From Zanthoxylum bungeanum (lineage: Eukaryota > Streptophyta > Magnoliopsida > Sapindales > Rutaceae), in the NCBI GenBank assembly GCA_019454045.1, contig SKCR01019526.1:1-64000 (forward strand): 64,000 nucleotides of DNA, given 5' to 3'. Each line of letters begins with the position of its first letter. The stretch's first letter is position 1. This document shows, in pieces, positions 47,224 to 59,725 of this stretch. Position numbers and translations under genes: made by a program. A model generated the notes under the pieces. That model was not told where the DNA came from, ran no database searches, and worked only from the letters and a program-made list of their open reading frames with translations.

Positions 47224-48715
47224 AAAAGAAACTTTACCCTAACTTTACCATTGACGCACTAACATTATAAAAAATGGTGGATGTGGAGTGGAGTATTTTT
47301 GTTTAAAACACCATAATCTTGTCTGAGTATAGGTTAGTGGTACTAAGAAAGCATTTGATAAATACTGAAAAATGTACCATCATGAAATACTAAGAAAGCA
47401 TTCGATAAATAAAACATATACATATCATTTGTGTTATCGCCACCGCCAACTAATGATTGGCCATAATATATGCTTTTTAAGTATATTTACTTTTAATTTT
47501 CCTCATTTTGATGTTCTTGAACATGTTAAATGCACTAATATTCATTATTTTATTATTTATAATGCATTATATGAAGAATTGAGCATAAAAAAATGAAAAT
47601 CCGAAATTCCCAATTTAGGCCAGTGACATCCTAATTTGTACAACTTTCAGTATTTTGATCATAACTTTCTCATACGATGTCCAATTGAGGTTATTGAAGT
47701 TTCATTGAAAATAAGACTCAAATATCTACAACTTTATAGTTTACTTCAAAGATTGAATCGGAATCTTTCTTGATCAAAATCAAGTAGGACATTGAAGTAC
47801 CTACAGTGTCACAAGCGATAGAGTCCTAAACTAAGTGGAAACTTCATTTTTATGATGTTTATATAAGCGGAACGTCTTGAGTTACTTTATAGATGATTTT
47901 TGGGAGGAATATAAGCTTTTTGAGATCAAAACACATCAACAATTCATGAAAAACTAAGAACAAGAGGATAATATTGGAGATTTTAAAGATTGAATTTATT
48001 ATGTTAAATATCATGATAATTTTTTTAATCTTCATCATAAATAGTATTGCAATGGAACTGAATATGATTTCGTTAATTGAATATTTTTCATGATTGATTT
48101 GTGACATTTTATGTGGATTGTTTATCATTCTCTATGTTTAATATATTTTATTACATGATTAGCAATAAGGTAGTTGTAATTTATAATTTTATAATTTTTA
48201 GCATTATCTATGTTAAAAGGGTGTCTTTTAACCTATTCCATTTTATAATTTTTTATTGATGGAAAACAAAACTTTAGTGCAAACATGGATTTAGCTAGAT
48301 TATGATCACTTTTATAGTTAACTTAATATAATTTTTTACTCATAACTTCCACTATATTCAATAAAATATTAAAAATGAAAAATGGGAAAAGTGATCATCA
48401 ATAATAAATCTGTAATGCTTTTAAAATTCTTGATTGAAGTTGTCAACTAAATCACAATATTATTATTAGTGATCATTAAATTATAAAAAATTAGAAATAA
48501 TTTAATTTTTACCATGTATCATCATTAATAATAAATTATATTGGACATCTTCACATGTATGAGAGATGACATATATGGCTTGAAATGAGTGAGAATTTCC
48601 ATGAATTAAAAAGAGTGAAGGGATTGTGTGAGGGTGATGTGACAGAGCATATATATATTGAATCTTAATCATATATTTATGTTAAAATAAGATTATGATA
48701 TTAATATAATAACAC
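47224..48715. other. AT-rich intergenic, no gene seen
   Basis: Very AT-rich, with a T-rich tract and many ATTATTA words. A stretch near 47650-47780 (TAACTTTCTCATACGATGTC onward) resembles a sequence often found in plant retrotransposon debris, compare 19315-19375. Frames at 47859-48128 and 48999-49256 have no domains. Confidence 0.4.
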
Positions 48716-48718
48716 TAA

Positions 48719-49320
48719 GATTGTGCTTGGTTCCCATTTTTGAGGTGGGAATGAGGCGAGTTTGGCACTGAGCATGAGCGAAGAATGAGGTTGAGTGAAG
48801 AATATAAATTATCTTTTTTGGTTTAAATTAGTAATAGATCATGAGTTTGAATTTTATATAAAAATATTACATACAATATTATTAATAACCCCGGATGAAA
48901 ATCTATAGATTTATTATTGATATAAAATATTACCTTAGATGTATAAGAATTGAAAGAGTACTCAAGAGGAAATTTATTAGTATGCTACTTATGGATTTTT
49001 AAAGTGAAGTAAAAGGGTGGAAGGTAAATAAATAGGTCCAGATTTTAATCCAGTGGTTAATATTTATTTCATCTAATGATTTATCTTCATTTTCATTAAA
49101 GGTAAATTTGACTTTATATATTTGGAGATGATTCTGCATATCATATGAGAGTTTGACCATTCGATGTTTCAATGGATAATGAATTGTGGAGAATTTAGAG
49201 TGAATGAAGGGAGAATGATTATGGTTATTCACCTTTAAAAAATATAAAACAAACAAGAAAATGACTATTCCACTACTTACTCTTATTCATTTTCTAAAAA
49301 ATTGTATATCAAACATACCC
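48719..49320. mobile_element. probable MITE, PIF/Harbinger-like (602 bp)
   Basis: It is flanked by TAA at 48716-48718 and 49321-49323. Its ends are weak inverted repeats: GATTGTGCTTGGTT on the left, and GGGTATGTTTGATA reading inward on the right, matching in 8 of 14 places. Tourist-like elements have 3-base TAA/TTA duplications and GGGxxTGTTTGGTT-type ends. There is no transposase. Confidence 0.5.
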
Positions 49321-49636
49321 TAAGTCCAATCCCATTAGTCTTTAGCACGAGGAGACATATTGATATCTCCCTGGATAATTTGGATAATTTGTGACTGAAG
49401 ACTGTGTAGGAACTTAACTTTGTTGTATCCTTGAATGATGCAACGAGAGACTCTTCAATAGTGATAAAGAGTCACCAATAACTATCTACAATATTGCTCT
49501 CAGGACTCATTCTCATATAGTCTGCAGATAAAGCTCTGATAGTGCAACTGTGACTGTAAGTTAGTTCTTCAGGGTAAATATCATCATACCTAAAGTAGGA
49601 ACGGAGTTTGGGTCTAGAAGACCAATGAATTAACCA
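49321..49636. other. intergenic, nothing recognisable
   Basis: Unique-looking AT-rich sequence between the MITE and the pararetrovirus remnant. No gene seen. Confidence 0.4.
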
Positions 49637-50317
49637 TCATTCAGTAAGTTGATAAGTTCGCATTACTCGGACCAAATGTATAGGATAAAATGTTTCAGAA
49701 TAATCATATGTACATTCTAAAGAGGTTGTCTGAATCCAAACTGTGATACTATCATGTCGTTTGCACCATCTGTATAAAATATTTATGATGTTGGGTGGAA
49801 GATCACATAGACTAGTTTCACTAATACCTTCATTGGCAATATTAGTTGGTTGAAGAGGATTCTTTCCAAGGATGAATCCATTAAGGAAGCCATTTTCAAA
49901 TAAATCTCCAAGGCTCCATTTACAAGTTTTAAAGAACTCGTGGCTGTTGATGAAAACGGTAGAGTGATACGTCTCATAACCACAATGAATGTATGATGAA
50001 CCAATGTGATATTTGAACATGCCATCTAATTTTCCATCCCAGATGCTTTTTAGAATAGAACATCATTTCCTAAAACTGGATGGAATTCTGTGGATAATGT
50101 TGTCTGTAATTTATTTTGGTAGAAAGGCAGAAGGACTTTCTTCAAGGCAATCATTGATGTCAGTCCATAAACTATTAACATATCTTAGATCAACATTGGC
50201 TCGATTTGGAAATGGCCATCGGTAAAGCTTTTGATGAGCTTTTGCCTTGACACTCTCAGGATTGGAAGTTAAAGGAATGCAAGCCATGGTGTTGTAATTA
50301 AAGGGAGATTTTTGCAT
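49637..50317 (-). pseudogene. decayed frames downstream of pararetrovirus RT, unknown
   Basis: Frames at 50111-50317 and 49637-50020 (68 and 127 residues) show no domain I recognise. A position downstream of RT-RNase H would fit an extra viral open frame, or unrelated flanking sequence. Which one it is remains open. Confidence 0.35.
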
Positions 50318-50617
50318 CCTTTTATAGTAACCGAGAATTAGGAATTCTTCATAGAGAAGAAAACTCCACAGTGTCTATGCTTGTATGGCGAGGATGATGT
50401 CTGTTATAGTGATATGACGCAAATCAGAAATATGAGTCACATGTTGGAAAGGTTGAAGATTATGTGTTATTTGCTTCAGGTTTTTTACAGCTGTTGTCTG
50501 TGTAGGTCCCCAAGGTGAGGCCTTTTTCTTAAACATGCTGGACAACTGGCTTGTATCTTTAGACACGTATGGCAGAAATAACTTGAGATAATTGACAATC
50601 CCAAGAAACTACTGTAT

Positions 50618-51294
50618 CTACTTTCTAGTCAAGTGGTCATCAGGAAACCAAAGAAGTTCATGTGCAATGTGTGGACCAGGCTGATACTTTCCATCATAGA
50701 AATGCATCCCAAGGAAATCAATATTGGACTGGCCAATATGACTTTTCTTTTCCGTGAGCATAATACCATGAGCTTGGACTATAGATTCAAATTGTTCAAG
50801 TAAACAATAATGGGATTTTAGGTCTTTAGAGAACAATAGAATATCATTGATGTATATTAGAGCACTGTGCAGGATGAGTTCAAATATACGGGTCATGGCC
50901 TTTTGAAAAATAGATGGGGTGACTTTCAGTCCAAAAGGCATAACAGTCCATTACTAATGGCGTTAGGAATGTAAAATGTTGTCTTGTACCGATCCATTGG
51001 ATCAATACCAAGTTGCCAAAAACTGGCTTTCAAGTCAAACTTTGAGAATATATAGGCATCAACAAGGTGGACAAAAAGAGAGTTGATTTTAGGAAGATGG
51101 AACTTATCATCTTGGAGGAAATTGTTCAATGGCTTGAAATAAATGACTAAGCGCTTCTTTCCTCGAAATATCTCAAATCTCCTTTCCATAGAAAATGCTT
51201 GACACGCCCAACTAGACTTGGTAAGCTCAATTAAGCCTTGTTTCAACAGCTCACTGCACTCTTGTTGTGCAAGTGCAAGATCAGAAGGTGTCAT
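50618..51294 (-). pseudogene. pararetrovirus reverse transcriptase, broken
   Basis: Two minus-strand frames (50926-51294, then 50618-50941) overlap with a frame change near 50935. The first contains KRLVIYFKPLNNFLQDDKF and SKFDLKASFWQLGI, the second MPFGLKVTPSIFQKAM and YINDILLFSK. The catalytic box is normally YIDD, and the second position here is N in place of D, so a metal-binding residue is lost in addition to the frame break. After 50618 a stop is followed by pieces like the RT connection region (FLGIVNYL-type) at 50375-50615. Confidence 0.75.
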
Positions 51295-51758
51295 CCCCGG
51301 ATGTGTAGCTTTAGTGGGGTTGATGTCTTCATTAAGTTTGAATGGTAACTTAACAAAGAAATTCTGATTCTTCCATAGCGGTGCTGGATGATTGAACTGT
51401 GATGTGAATCACAACAGGAATTGAAAAGCCTGTTGGAAATGACTGAATAATCTGATGGTGCTTCTGAGAGAACAAACAGCTTAAGGATGGTAGTGAAATT
51501 TCTGATTGAACGCTTGTAGCGAATACCATCTGAAAAGATCTGGAGTTATTTGGCTTGATGATAAACATTAAAACCAATAAACAAATCTTTATCTGGAAGA
51601 TTCGTGCCTAAGACTGTTATCCAAATTGTACATTCTGGGAAGAACTGAACACACGTCATTTCTTGCATCATATCCAGTTTAAATTGATACAAGAAAGAAA
51701 ATACTGGAAATTCAAGCAATAATTTGTTGGTGATGCTGCAACCACTTATATATAACAC

Positions 51759-52815
<1,057 letters not shown>

Positions 52816-53125
52816 ATTTGATTATCTATTATGCTCATATCTTTATAGCCTGCATATTCTCAAACTTCAACGCGTTACCAAGACAAGACACCATTTATGT
52901 CTCATGTTAATTTTTTTAAATGATTAAATCCCACAAGATGTCTTTGTAAAATGATAATAGATCTGAAAAAGAGAGAATTCTTTGCGCCATGTTATTCTGT
53001 AAACAGAGAGAAATAAGTACATTGAAACGTAAATGAAACATAAGAACACATACAACTGTAACGCAGAAATAACATTAGGATTAGGATACAAACACATAAA
53101 ATCTAAAGGCACTTCCAAGAAATTA

Positions 53126-54418
53126 CTACTTGGTACAATCAGTTGGTTTGAAAGACACCGTCTTTTCCACTGAATCATAACCCACCAAGAAGTTCACCTG
53201 AGCAATGTTCCCATAAATTGAAAGACCGTCCATTCCTTTAAAACCGAAGCACACTGTCGTTTCACTGGTCCTGATAAAAGTGTTCACAGGATTCAACTCC
53301 AAATCTCCGCCACTGAAATGTACTGTGATCTGTGGTGGATTGAAATCAGAGGTAAAAGGGTAGCAAAGATCGAGGAACCCTTGAGGATCACTAATGGGAT
53401 CATCTTTGATCGAAGCAGACACTGCTGAATTTATTTTTGAGATAAAATCTGGTGGCAAAAATGTCAATGTAGTGCCAGAATCAATGATGATGTTGCCCTC
53501 TGAAGCTCCTCCAGAAGAAGAATCAGAAAAAGGAATTTTCTTACTGCCTACACTGATTGCTTCAAGTGTAAGATAGTAAAACGTGTCAGGATTTTTGGCG
53601 ACCAAAGGAGTTGTAACAACCCCAGATCCTGAAACAACCCCATTGCTTCCAAAATTGATTTTACTATAGCTTTCGGGCGAACCAAATGGAACCAAACAGT
53701 ATGAGAATTTGCCACCTATTGAAGAACCCAATTGGCTTGTCAGAGAAACAGAGCTGCCACCAAGGCCAACTATGCCAGTTGCATTTTCATTGAAGGTTCC
53801 ATCATCGTTATGCCCACAACCGAAGATTACATTTTTCAAAACTACAGGCCGTCCTTCCGTTGAACCTAATGTGATAGTATCAACAGCAAGATTACCATTT
53901 GAGAAAGAACTATCACCATAAGAAGCTGAGTATTGACAGGTTTCATCAGTTGAGCAAGAGGTTCTATCAAAAGCAGCGCATTGCCTTGAGTTACAAGAAA
54001 TGTCTTTGTAAGTCGAGGAATCTTCAGGATCGAAAAAAGGAGCTACTTGCTTGAAACAATCGGTGCAAGGCTTGCACTGGGTCCATGTAAGATCACTTCC
54101 TGTATCCGCAATTGCTAGAATCTCAAAAGGCGGGGTTCCTATTGAAATATTCATGAGATACTCGCCGAGGCTGGAGATTATGTCAGCTTGGGGTGTGTTT
54201 GGTGTCACAATGGACGGATCAAAATGGCTGACACGATTAACAGACCGTTGCAAGGCCTTTGTGACGCGTTGGTAGTGAGTTTCTTCAGGATTGTAAAGGG
54301 GTGATTTAGGTGAGTCACGGCGGATTAGTTCAAGGCTAAATCCTCCTTTGGCTTCTGTTAAGGAGATGCTTGAGAGACAAAGAATGAAGAATGATATTGC
54401 AAAAGCAACAGTAGCCAT
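53126..54418 (-). CDS. CDR1-like aspartic protease (nepenthesin type, A1 family)
   Basis: A complete intronless gene of 430 residues. Residues 1-23 form a signal peptide (hydrophobic AFAISFFILCLSSIS), then a propeptide with LIRRDSPKSPLYNPEET, a hallmark of the Arabidopsis CDR1 group. The two catalytic motifs are DTGS at 105-108 and DSGT at 313-316, with the flap tyrosine in SASYGD (about 167). The cysteine-rich nepenthesin insert follows the first motif (CKPCTDCF onward). Possible N-glycosylation sites are at 90 (NIS) and 212 (NAT). It ends VSFKPTDCTK. CDR1 is an apoplastic protease linked to salicylic-acid-dependent defence in Arabidopsis. Orthology is inferred from overall likeness, so the exact role here is unproven. 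The start is the first ATG, and the frame has no defects. Confidence 0.93.
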   Translation of the reverse strand: MATVAFAISFFILCLSSISLTEAKGGFSLELIRRDSPKSPLYNPEETHYQRVTKALQRSVNRVSHFDPSIVTPNTPQADIISSLGEYLMNISIGTPPFEILAIADTGSDLTWTQCKPCTDCFKQVAPFFDPEDSSTYKDISCNSRQCAAFDRTSCSTDETCQYSASYGDSSFSNGNLAVDTITLGSTEGRPVVLKNVIFGCGHNDDGTFNENATGIVGLGGSSVSLTSQLGSSIGGKFSYCLVPFGSPESYSKINFGSNGVVSGSGVVTTPLVAKNPDTFYYLTLEAISVGSKKIPFSDSSSGGASEGNIIIDSGTTLTFLPPDFISKINSAVSASIKDDPISDPQGFLDLCYPFTSDFNPPQITVHFSGGDLELNPVNTFIRTSETTVCFGFKGMDGLSIYGNIAQVNFLVGYDSVEKTVSFKPTDCTK

Positions 54419-54494
54419 GACTAAATTTGAAAAAAAAAAAATTTGAGAAAGAATTTGAGAGATGATGTATCCAAATGAGAATGATTTTGGGGTG

Positions 54495-54502
54495 TTTATA
54501 TA
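54495..54502 (-). promoter_or_regulatory. TATA box of the aspartic protease gene
   Basis: The minus strand reads TATATAAA, 77 bp upstream of the ATG, leaving room for a short leader of about 45 bp. The leader includes an A-rich stretch next to the ATG. Confidence 0.65.
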
Positions 54503-54973
54503 GGAGGAAATGGAGTTAAAGATCGATCAGAAATGAGAAATTGAGAAAGGGAAGATAAGGAATGTTCAATCTATATAATTTAATTGCCATCTATAATATG
54601 ATTTTCCAAATTTTGACAGCTTAAATTTCCACTATTGCGTGGATTTTATGAGATCTGTTGGCTGTAAAAATATTAAGTGAATCATTAAGTAAATTAATTA
54701 GCAGATGCATGCAAATTTTAACGTTGCAAAGTTCAAAGGCCGGATACAATTTATAAAATAAATTATTTAACGTTGCAAATACCTGTGGGTTTTTATTTTT
54801 CCCACTCAGATTCTGAGAATTTGATTTTAAGAAAACGGAAAATAGAATCAAACGGATCGTCGCAAATTGGGAATATTAATATCTTCTTTCTTTTGTTTTA
54901 AATTCACTAAATGTGAGGATTTTGAATTTTAACTTGTATTAACTTGGCAATCGTTTAAGGTATTATCAAAGGT

Positions 54974-54976
<3 letters not shown>
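54503..54976. other. upstream region of the protease gene
   Basis: AT-rich with no gene. The small minus-strand frame at 54621-54851 has no recognisable features. A repeated word AACGTTGCAAA occurs at 54720 and 54770. Confidence 0.4.

Positions 54977-55003
<27 letters not shown>
54977..55003. repeat. (TA)n microsatellite
   Basis: An uninterrupted TA tract of about 27 bp, abutting the 3' end of the Helitron-like element. Confidence 0.95.
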
Positions 55004-55005
<2 letters not shown>

Positions 55006-55383
55006 TAGTGTATGCTCGTACCTATGGCACGGTGTTACAGAATTTACAAAAAAAAAGATTAAGATTCTATTATTTAATTTGTTTATAATGAAATGATTTT
55101 ATTCATTAATAAATGATTTTATTTTTTAATTTATTTGGTAATTTTCATTTTCCATTAATAAATGATTTTATTCTTTAATTTATTTGGTAGTTTTCATTTT
55201 CCACTTTTATAGAGATTCTATAATGAAATGATTATTTATCAGCCATTAGATTATAATGAAATTATTTGAGCCGTCAATTAAGCCACATAAAGATAGCATT
55301 TGGATACATTACCTCTCTTAATCATAACCATCCATTACACTCTCTTTCCCCCACCCCCACACCATTGTACTTTATAATATAGA
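55004..55383 (-). mobile_element. probable non-autonomous Helitron (380 bp)
   Basis: On the minus strand it starts TCTATATTATAAAGTAC after an A, and ends with CGTGCC-ATA-GGTACG, a 6-bp hairpin with one G-T pair, followed about 10 bases later by CTAGT. Those are the 5' TC and 3' hairpin-plus-CTRR features of Helitrons. The base after CTAGT is A rather than the expected T, but it lies in the TA tract. It carries an internal tandem duplication of about 55 bp (55103-55212, AATAAATGATTTTATT words). Confidence 0.55.
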
Positions 55384-55386
55384 TAT

Positions 55387-55587
55387 TGTTATAAAATAAG
55401 AGAGAAATTGAAGAAAATAGTATCTTGTAAAACTGCAGACTTCTTTTCTTATTGATTTTTGAATGAATCAATTATCCAAGATTTTCTTTCTATTTATATA
55501 GAGGGGTTAGGATGAGATCATTATCCCTAAGCAATATAGGATAAGCTAGAATAAAAAATAAAGTGTAAGGGACCATCACTTACAACA
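55387..55587 (-). repeat. small copia 3' LTR (201 bp, copia-D)
   Basis: On the plus strand it runs from TGTTATAAAATAAGAG to CACTTACAACA. The next bases ACACCCCCTTAG are a polypurine tract on the minus strand. The left flank GATAT could be a target-site duplication. Confidence 0.7.
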
Positions 55588-56065
55588 CACCCCCTTAGAA
55601 CCTATCACTTTAATTTTACAATAATTGACATTACATTACCTCATTAAAACCTTGCCAGTAAAACCCAATGGGATATTTCTTAATGTCAATGATTATGCTC
55701 CCCCTGATGAAATACTCCTCTGATGAAATGCTCCCCCTCAAAGATATCATCAAGATAATTTGCTAAGTCGGCGCAGGCCAATGCTATATACGAGCTTCTC
55801 AAATGTTGATGTCGGTAAAGCTTTAGTAAATAGGTCTGCGAAGTTATCAGTTGAACGTATTTGCTTGACATCAATTTGTTTACTCTGTTGTAGCTCATAA
55901 GTATAGAAGAATTTAGGTGAGATGTGCTTGGTTTTGTCTCCCTTGATGTACCCTCTTTTAATTTGTGCAATACATGCAGCATTATCTTCATATATAACTG
56001 TTGGAATATCTGTGGCAGAATTTAAGTTGCATGTGCTCTGAATGTGGTTGATAAGTGATCTTAAC
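55588..56065 (-). pseudogene. copia-D RNase H C-terminus
   Basis: The minus strand carries, with frame changes, pieces of the copia RNase H end. The 101-residue frame at 55686-55991 includes text near YMKIMLHVLHKLKEGT, and other frames show the KHISPKFFYTYELQQ-like and DNFADLFTKALPT-like pieces expected at this place. It is cut at about 56065 by a copia-A fragment on the plus strand. Confidence 0.7.
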
Positions 56066-57055
56066 CAGTATTCTTAGTTCTCTATGTTGATGACATCCTG
56101 ATCATTGGGAATGACATCAGGATGAGGCAAGGCGCCAAAGCTTACCTCTGTAAGAATTTCTCCATGAAAGACCTGGGAAAAACTTCTTTTATCTTATGCA
56201 TAAAGCTCTATAGAGATAGAGAAATGAAGCTTATTGGGTTTTCCTAGTCAATGTACATAGATAAGATCTTAGAACGGTACAATTTTGGTAACTGTAAGAC
56301 AGCAAATATACTGTTCAGGCATGGCATTCATCTTTCGAAGAAGATGTATCCGCAAACAGAAGAGGAGAAGATTAGAATGTCTAATCAGCCTTATGCTTCG
56401 CGTTTAGGTAGTATTATGTATGTCATGTTATGTACTAGGCCTGATTTTAGCTACTAGTAGATATCAGTCCAATCCAGGTAATGACCATTGGATGGCTGTT
56501 AAACATATCATAAAGTATCTTAAAAGTACTAAGGATAAGTTTCCGATTTATGGAGGAAATGAACTGCAGGTTAATGGGTATACGGATTCAGATTTTCAAT
56601 CTGACCATGATGATAGAAAGTCTACATCGAGATTCGTATTTACTCTTAACGGAGGTGCAGTGAGTTGGAAAAGTTCCAAACAAGGGTCGATAGCTGATTC
56701 CACCACAGAGGCGGAATATATTACGGCTTCGGAAGCTGTAAAAGAAGCTGTTTGGGTTAGAAATTTTATCATAGAATTGGGAGTTGTCCAAAGTATCGAG
56801 AATCTGATTCCGTTATACTGTGGTAATAATGAAGCCATTGCGCAAGCAAAAGAACCGAGGGCGCATCAAAAATCGAAGCATGTGGAACGAAAGTATCATA
56901 TTATTCGAGAGATTGTGTCGCGAAGGGACATTATCGTGTGCAAAGTTCCGAGTGAAGATAACATAGCAGACTCACTTACAAAGGCCATTCCTCCCAAGTT
57001 ATTTGATGAACATGTGGAGTTGATGTGTATGAGATACAATCGATATTGGCACTAG
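56066..57055 (+). pseudogene. copia-A RT end and RNase H, frameshifted
   Basis: It starts at about 56083 with LYVDDILIIGND (the RT catalytic box YVDD, here intact), followed by a broken stretch. The frame at 56251-56457 continues (YIDKILERYNF, SNQPYASRLGSIMYVM, RPDFSY). A small indel then shifts to the frame at 56420-57055: HWMAVKHIIKYLKSTKDKF, GYTDSDFQSDHDDRKSTS, EAEYITASEA, SKHVERKYHIIREIV, DNIADSLTKAIPPKLFDEHV, the RNase H domain with its D-E-D residues. RNase H removes the RNA strand during replication. Everything upstream of RT is missing. It ends with a TAG followed by the polypurine tract. Confidence 0.88.
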
Positions 57056-57071
57056 AGCAAGTGGGATATTT
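57056..57071 (+). other. copia-A polypurine tract
   Basis: AGCAAGTGGGATATTT directly before the 3' LTR. Confidence 0.7.
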
Positions 57072-59439
57072 TGTTATGGTTGGTGCTCTGAGCGCCAATT
57101 TCTCTTGTATTTCCTTATAAATACATGTATAAATATTTTATTATGAATAAAATAAACAGTTTTTATAATATAAATTCTTTTATTATATGGTAAAGACGTA
57201 AATTGCCTTAGAATGATTGGTTATGATACTGTTACGAAAGCGTCGCAACTGATATTGGGTTGTATCGTAACAACATCATTCTTGAATAGTTCCCGATTAA
57301 GGTTTACATTACTTGGTTAGTTAAGTAAACCCGCTGAGACTAGTACATGTCGTATATTGGAATCTTGGATTCCAATGGTTTCTCAATGAACCATTAGTCT
57401 TAAAGACTCGTATAGACATGTAGGTGTTTATATCGGATAAACACTGAACGACTCACCAAAGATTCTTAATAGATGATACACCAACGTCAATAAGAATCTT
57501 CTCGGGTCGAGTGAGCATAATGGTCCTTCAACCTGAGATACCATCGTGGATGTATGAGGTGTCCTCCATACTTTGATGGTAGTGACGTCACCGATCTATT
57601 TAGATCAGACCTCCGTATGTTCGTTGGGTGTAGACTGATCCCCAGGACATCATGTGTATCAAGATAAGGATTCGTCAGTTCCGTGTACATAGCATAGGTA
57701 TTTATTATAGAATTAGCAATCTGTTAAATTCATGGGCCCGTGGTACACTATAGAAGTGAGTTCTAAGTGTTATTGAGAGATTGCTAATAGAATCATCGAT
57801 GAGATTATACCTATAGAGATTTGATGTTTATATTTAAATCTCTGGAATAATCCAGATGTCTGTGATGGAGGGATTATACATATGCAGTGACCTCGACCTG
57901 TATGATTCAGCGAGTTTATACGTGGTCATCATAATTTACAGGTGGGTAGATTATGGACACGAAATTGAATTTCGTGATGGATATGCCTGAATCTATAGAG
58001 TCTCACAAATGAAATATACTCGTATAGTACTATGGCAACATTTATAAATAATATTGATTATTTATAAATCGTTTAACGATTAAACGAAAGATACGTGCTT
58101 AAAAGGTTATCCGGTCGTTTTCTAATTTGTGTGTATTTAGATTAAATACTTGATTTTATTAAATAAATATTAATTATTTTTCAAATAAAGTATTTGACAT
58201 AAGTTCCGAATATATGTATTATGGAATATTTAAAGTAAATATGATACATGTAATTAAATATTTGTATTTAGTAATTACTTAATTATTTAAATATTAAATA
58301 ATTAGGATAATTATATACATTTATCTTTATCATTATTATGCTTTTAAATGGCAAAATATGATTGGTGCACATGTATTTTACTTTAATGAAATGGCAGTCG
58401 AATTGAATTTGTCTTCTTTTAATTTATATTAAAAATTTACAAAATTCAATTACCATTTTAGCCTTAAATTCGGCAAATCCTGGGTATTTAAGGTTATTAT
58501 TTTTCATTTACTTCATAACACAAAGTATTACAAAGAAAAGTTGAGAGGAAAAGAAAGGAAAAAGAAGAAGATTTGAAGAAAACTTAAATCAAAGTATGTT
58601 TTTTCAATTCCTTTTCAACTAGAAATATGTTTCTAGGGTTACAAGCTTTAACATATAATGTTTGAATTTTTCCTCTACTACGTTTAGTGTGTAATATTGA
58701 TGTTGGAAGTTTAGATGAAAGATGCTAGCATGCTTGTTAAGAAAGAGTACTTATAAAGTGTTATTAAGCTTTCTTTTAGCCATTAGATGACTTGGTTGCC
58801 ATTCTAGAGTTGTTAGGCCACTCAATGATGACCTAGAATTATTCTTGAGTTGTTTCAAAGTGGTGAGACTTGTTTGGTGTTGTAGAGATTAGATTAAAGT
58901 GTTGAATTGAATAATTTGGTGTAATTTGTTCAATTTGATGAATTTATAAAATTAGGGTTTATACCATTTCCAAATTTGGGGTTTTTCATGTATGTGTTGT
59001 ATAATTATGTATGTATGATGTACATTTAATTTGGTGTTGATTGGATTTGATCTTAACTTGTTTTGAACAAGATTGGACCAAATTGATCAAAATTGAAACT
59101 TGGTGGGCTTCACGACAATTTGTAGGAAATATGGGATTTTCGATTGTAATTGTGTTTTGATATGTATGACATGTTTAAAATCATTTTAGTACTGATTTGG
59201 AATCACTCAAAATTGTATATGACAATTTAGGGACTAAAATGATCAAAATGCAAAGTTATGGGCTTTTCGGTAATATTGAAAAATTATAAATTTTGGGGTA
59301 AAAATATGTTTTGTTGAGTATTGAGTGATTAAAATAGATTAGTTTATTTTAATTACCCAAGAAAAATAAAATAAATCGGAAAATTTGATTTTTCGGCATT
59401 GTGCTGTGTTACATGTACTTATTACCTAAAACCCCAACA
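57072..59439 (+). repeat. copia-A 3' LTR (2368 bp)
   Basis: It begins TGTTATGGTTGGTGCTCTGA and ends CTAAAACCCCAACA. It matches 37662-40449 with many differences, most of all in the last 500 bp, so it is an older or different subfamily copy. Confidence 0.85.
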
Positions 59440-59725
59440 AGATGTAACATCCCTCTCCCGGAGATGCTACCAGCAGAGGATAGGCCGACTTATCCCTCTG
59501 AGTCTCTGACTCTGAACAACTCTACTAGTCTCAACACAAATATAAATCATACATGGGACCGTTGCCCAACTCAACAACATAACATGCAACTCAAATACTA
59601 ATAACTGTATACTCAAATACACTTTTATTCACAACTCTGTAATTGACCCTTTTAACTCATTACAATGACTTATTCAATACTAATGTATACATGTAATTTT
59701 ACTTTGACTCTGACTAGGATATAAC
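59440..59725 (-). repeat. gypsy-like LTR scrap between two copia-A copies
   Basis: AGATGTAACATCCCTCTCCC resembles the reverse of a gypsy LTR end (GGGAGGGATGTTACA). The rest is AT-rich. It seems to be the target into which both neighbours inserted. The frame at 59401-59601 is not meaningful. Confidence 0.45.

Larger units (their letters stand above)
49637..51758 (-). mobile_element. endogenous pararetrovirus remnant (Caulimoviridae-like)
   Basis: On the minus strand the order is end of an aspartic-protease-like part, RT, beginning of RNase H, then about 0.7 kb of decayed frames of unknown nature. The RT reads closer to caulimovirids than to gypsy elements, and no LTRs are seen. Frames are broken by several stops and shifts, so it cannot produce virus. 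Movement protein and coat protein parts were not found. It is an old, partial integration. Confidence 0.7.
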
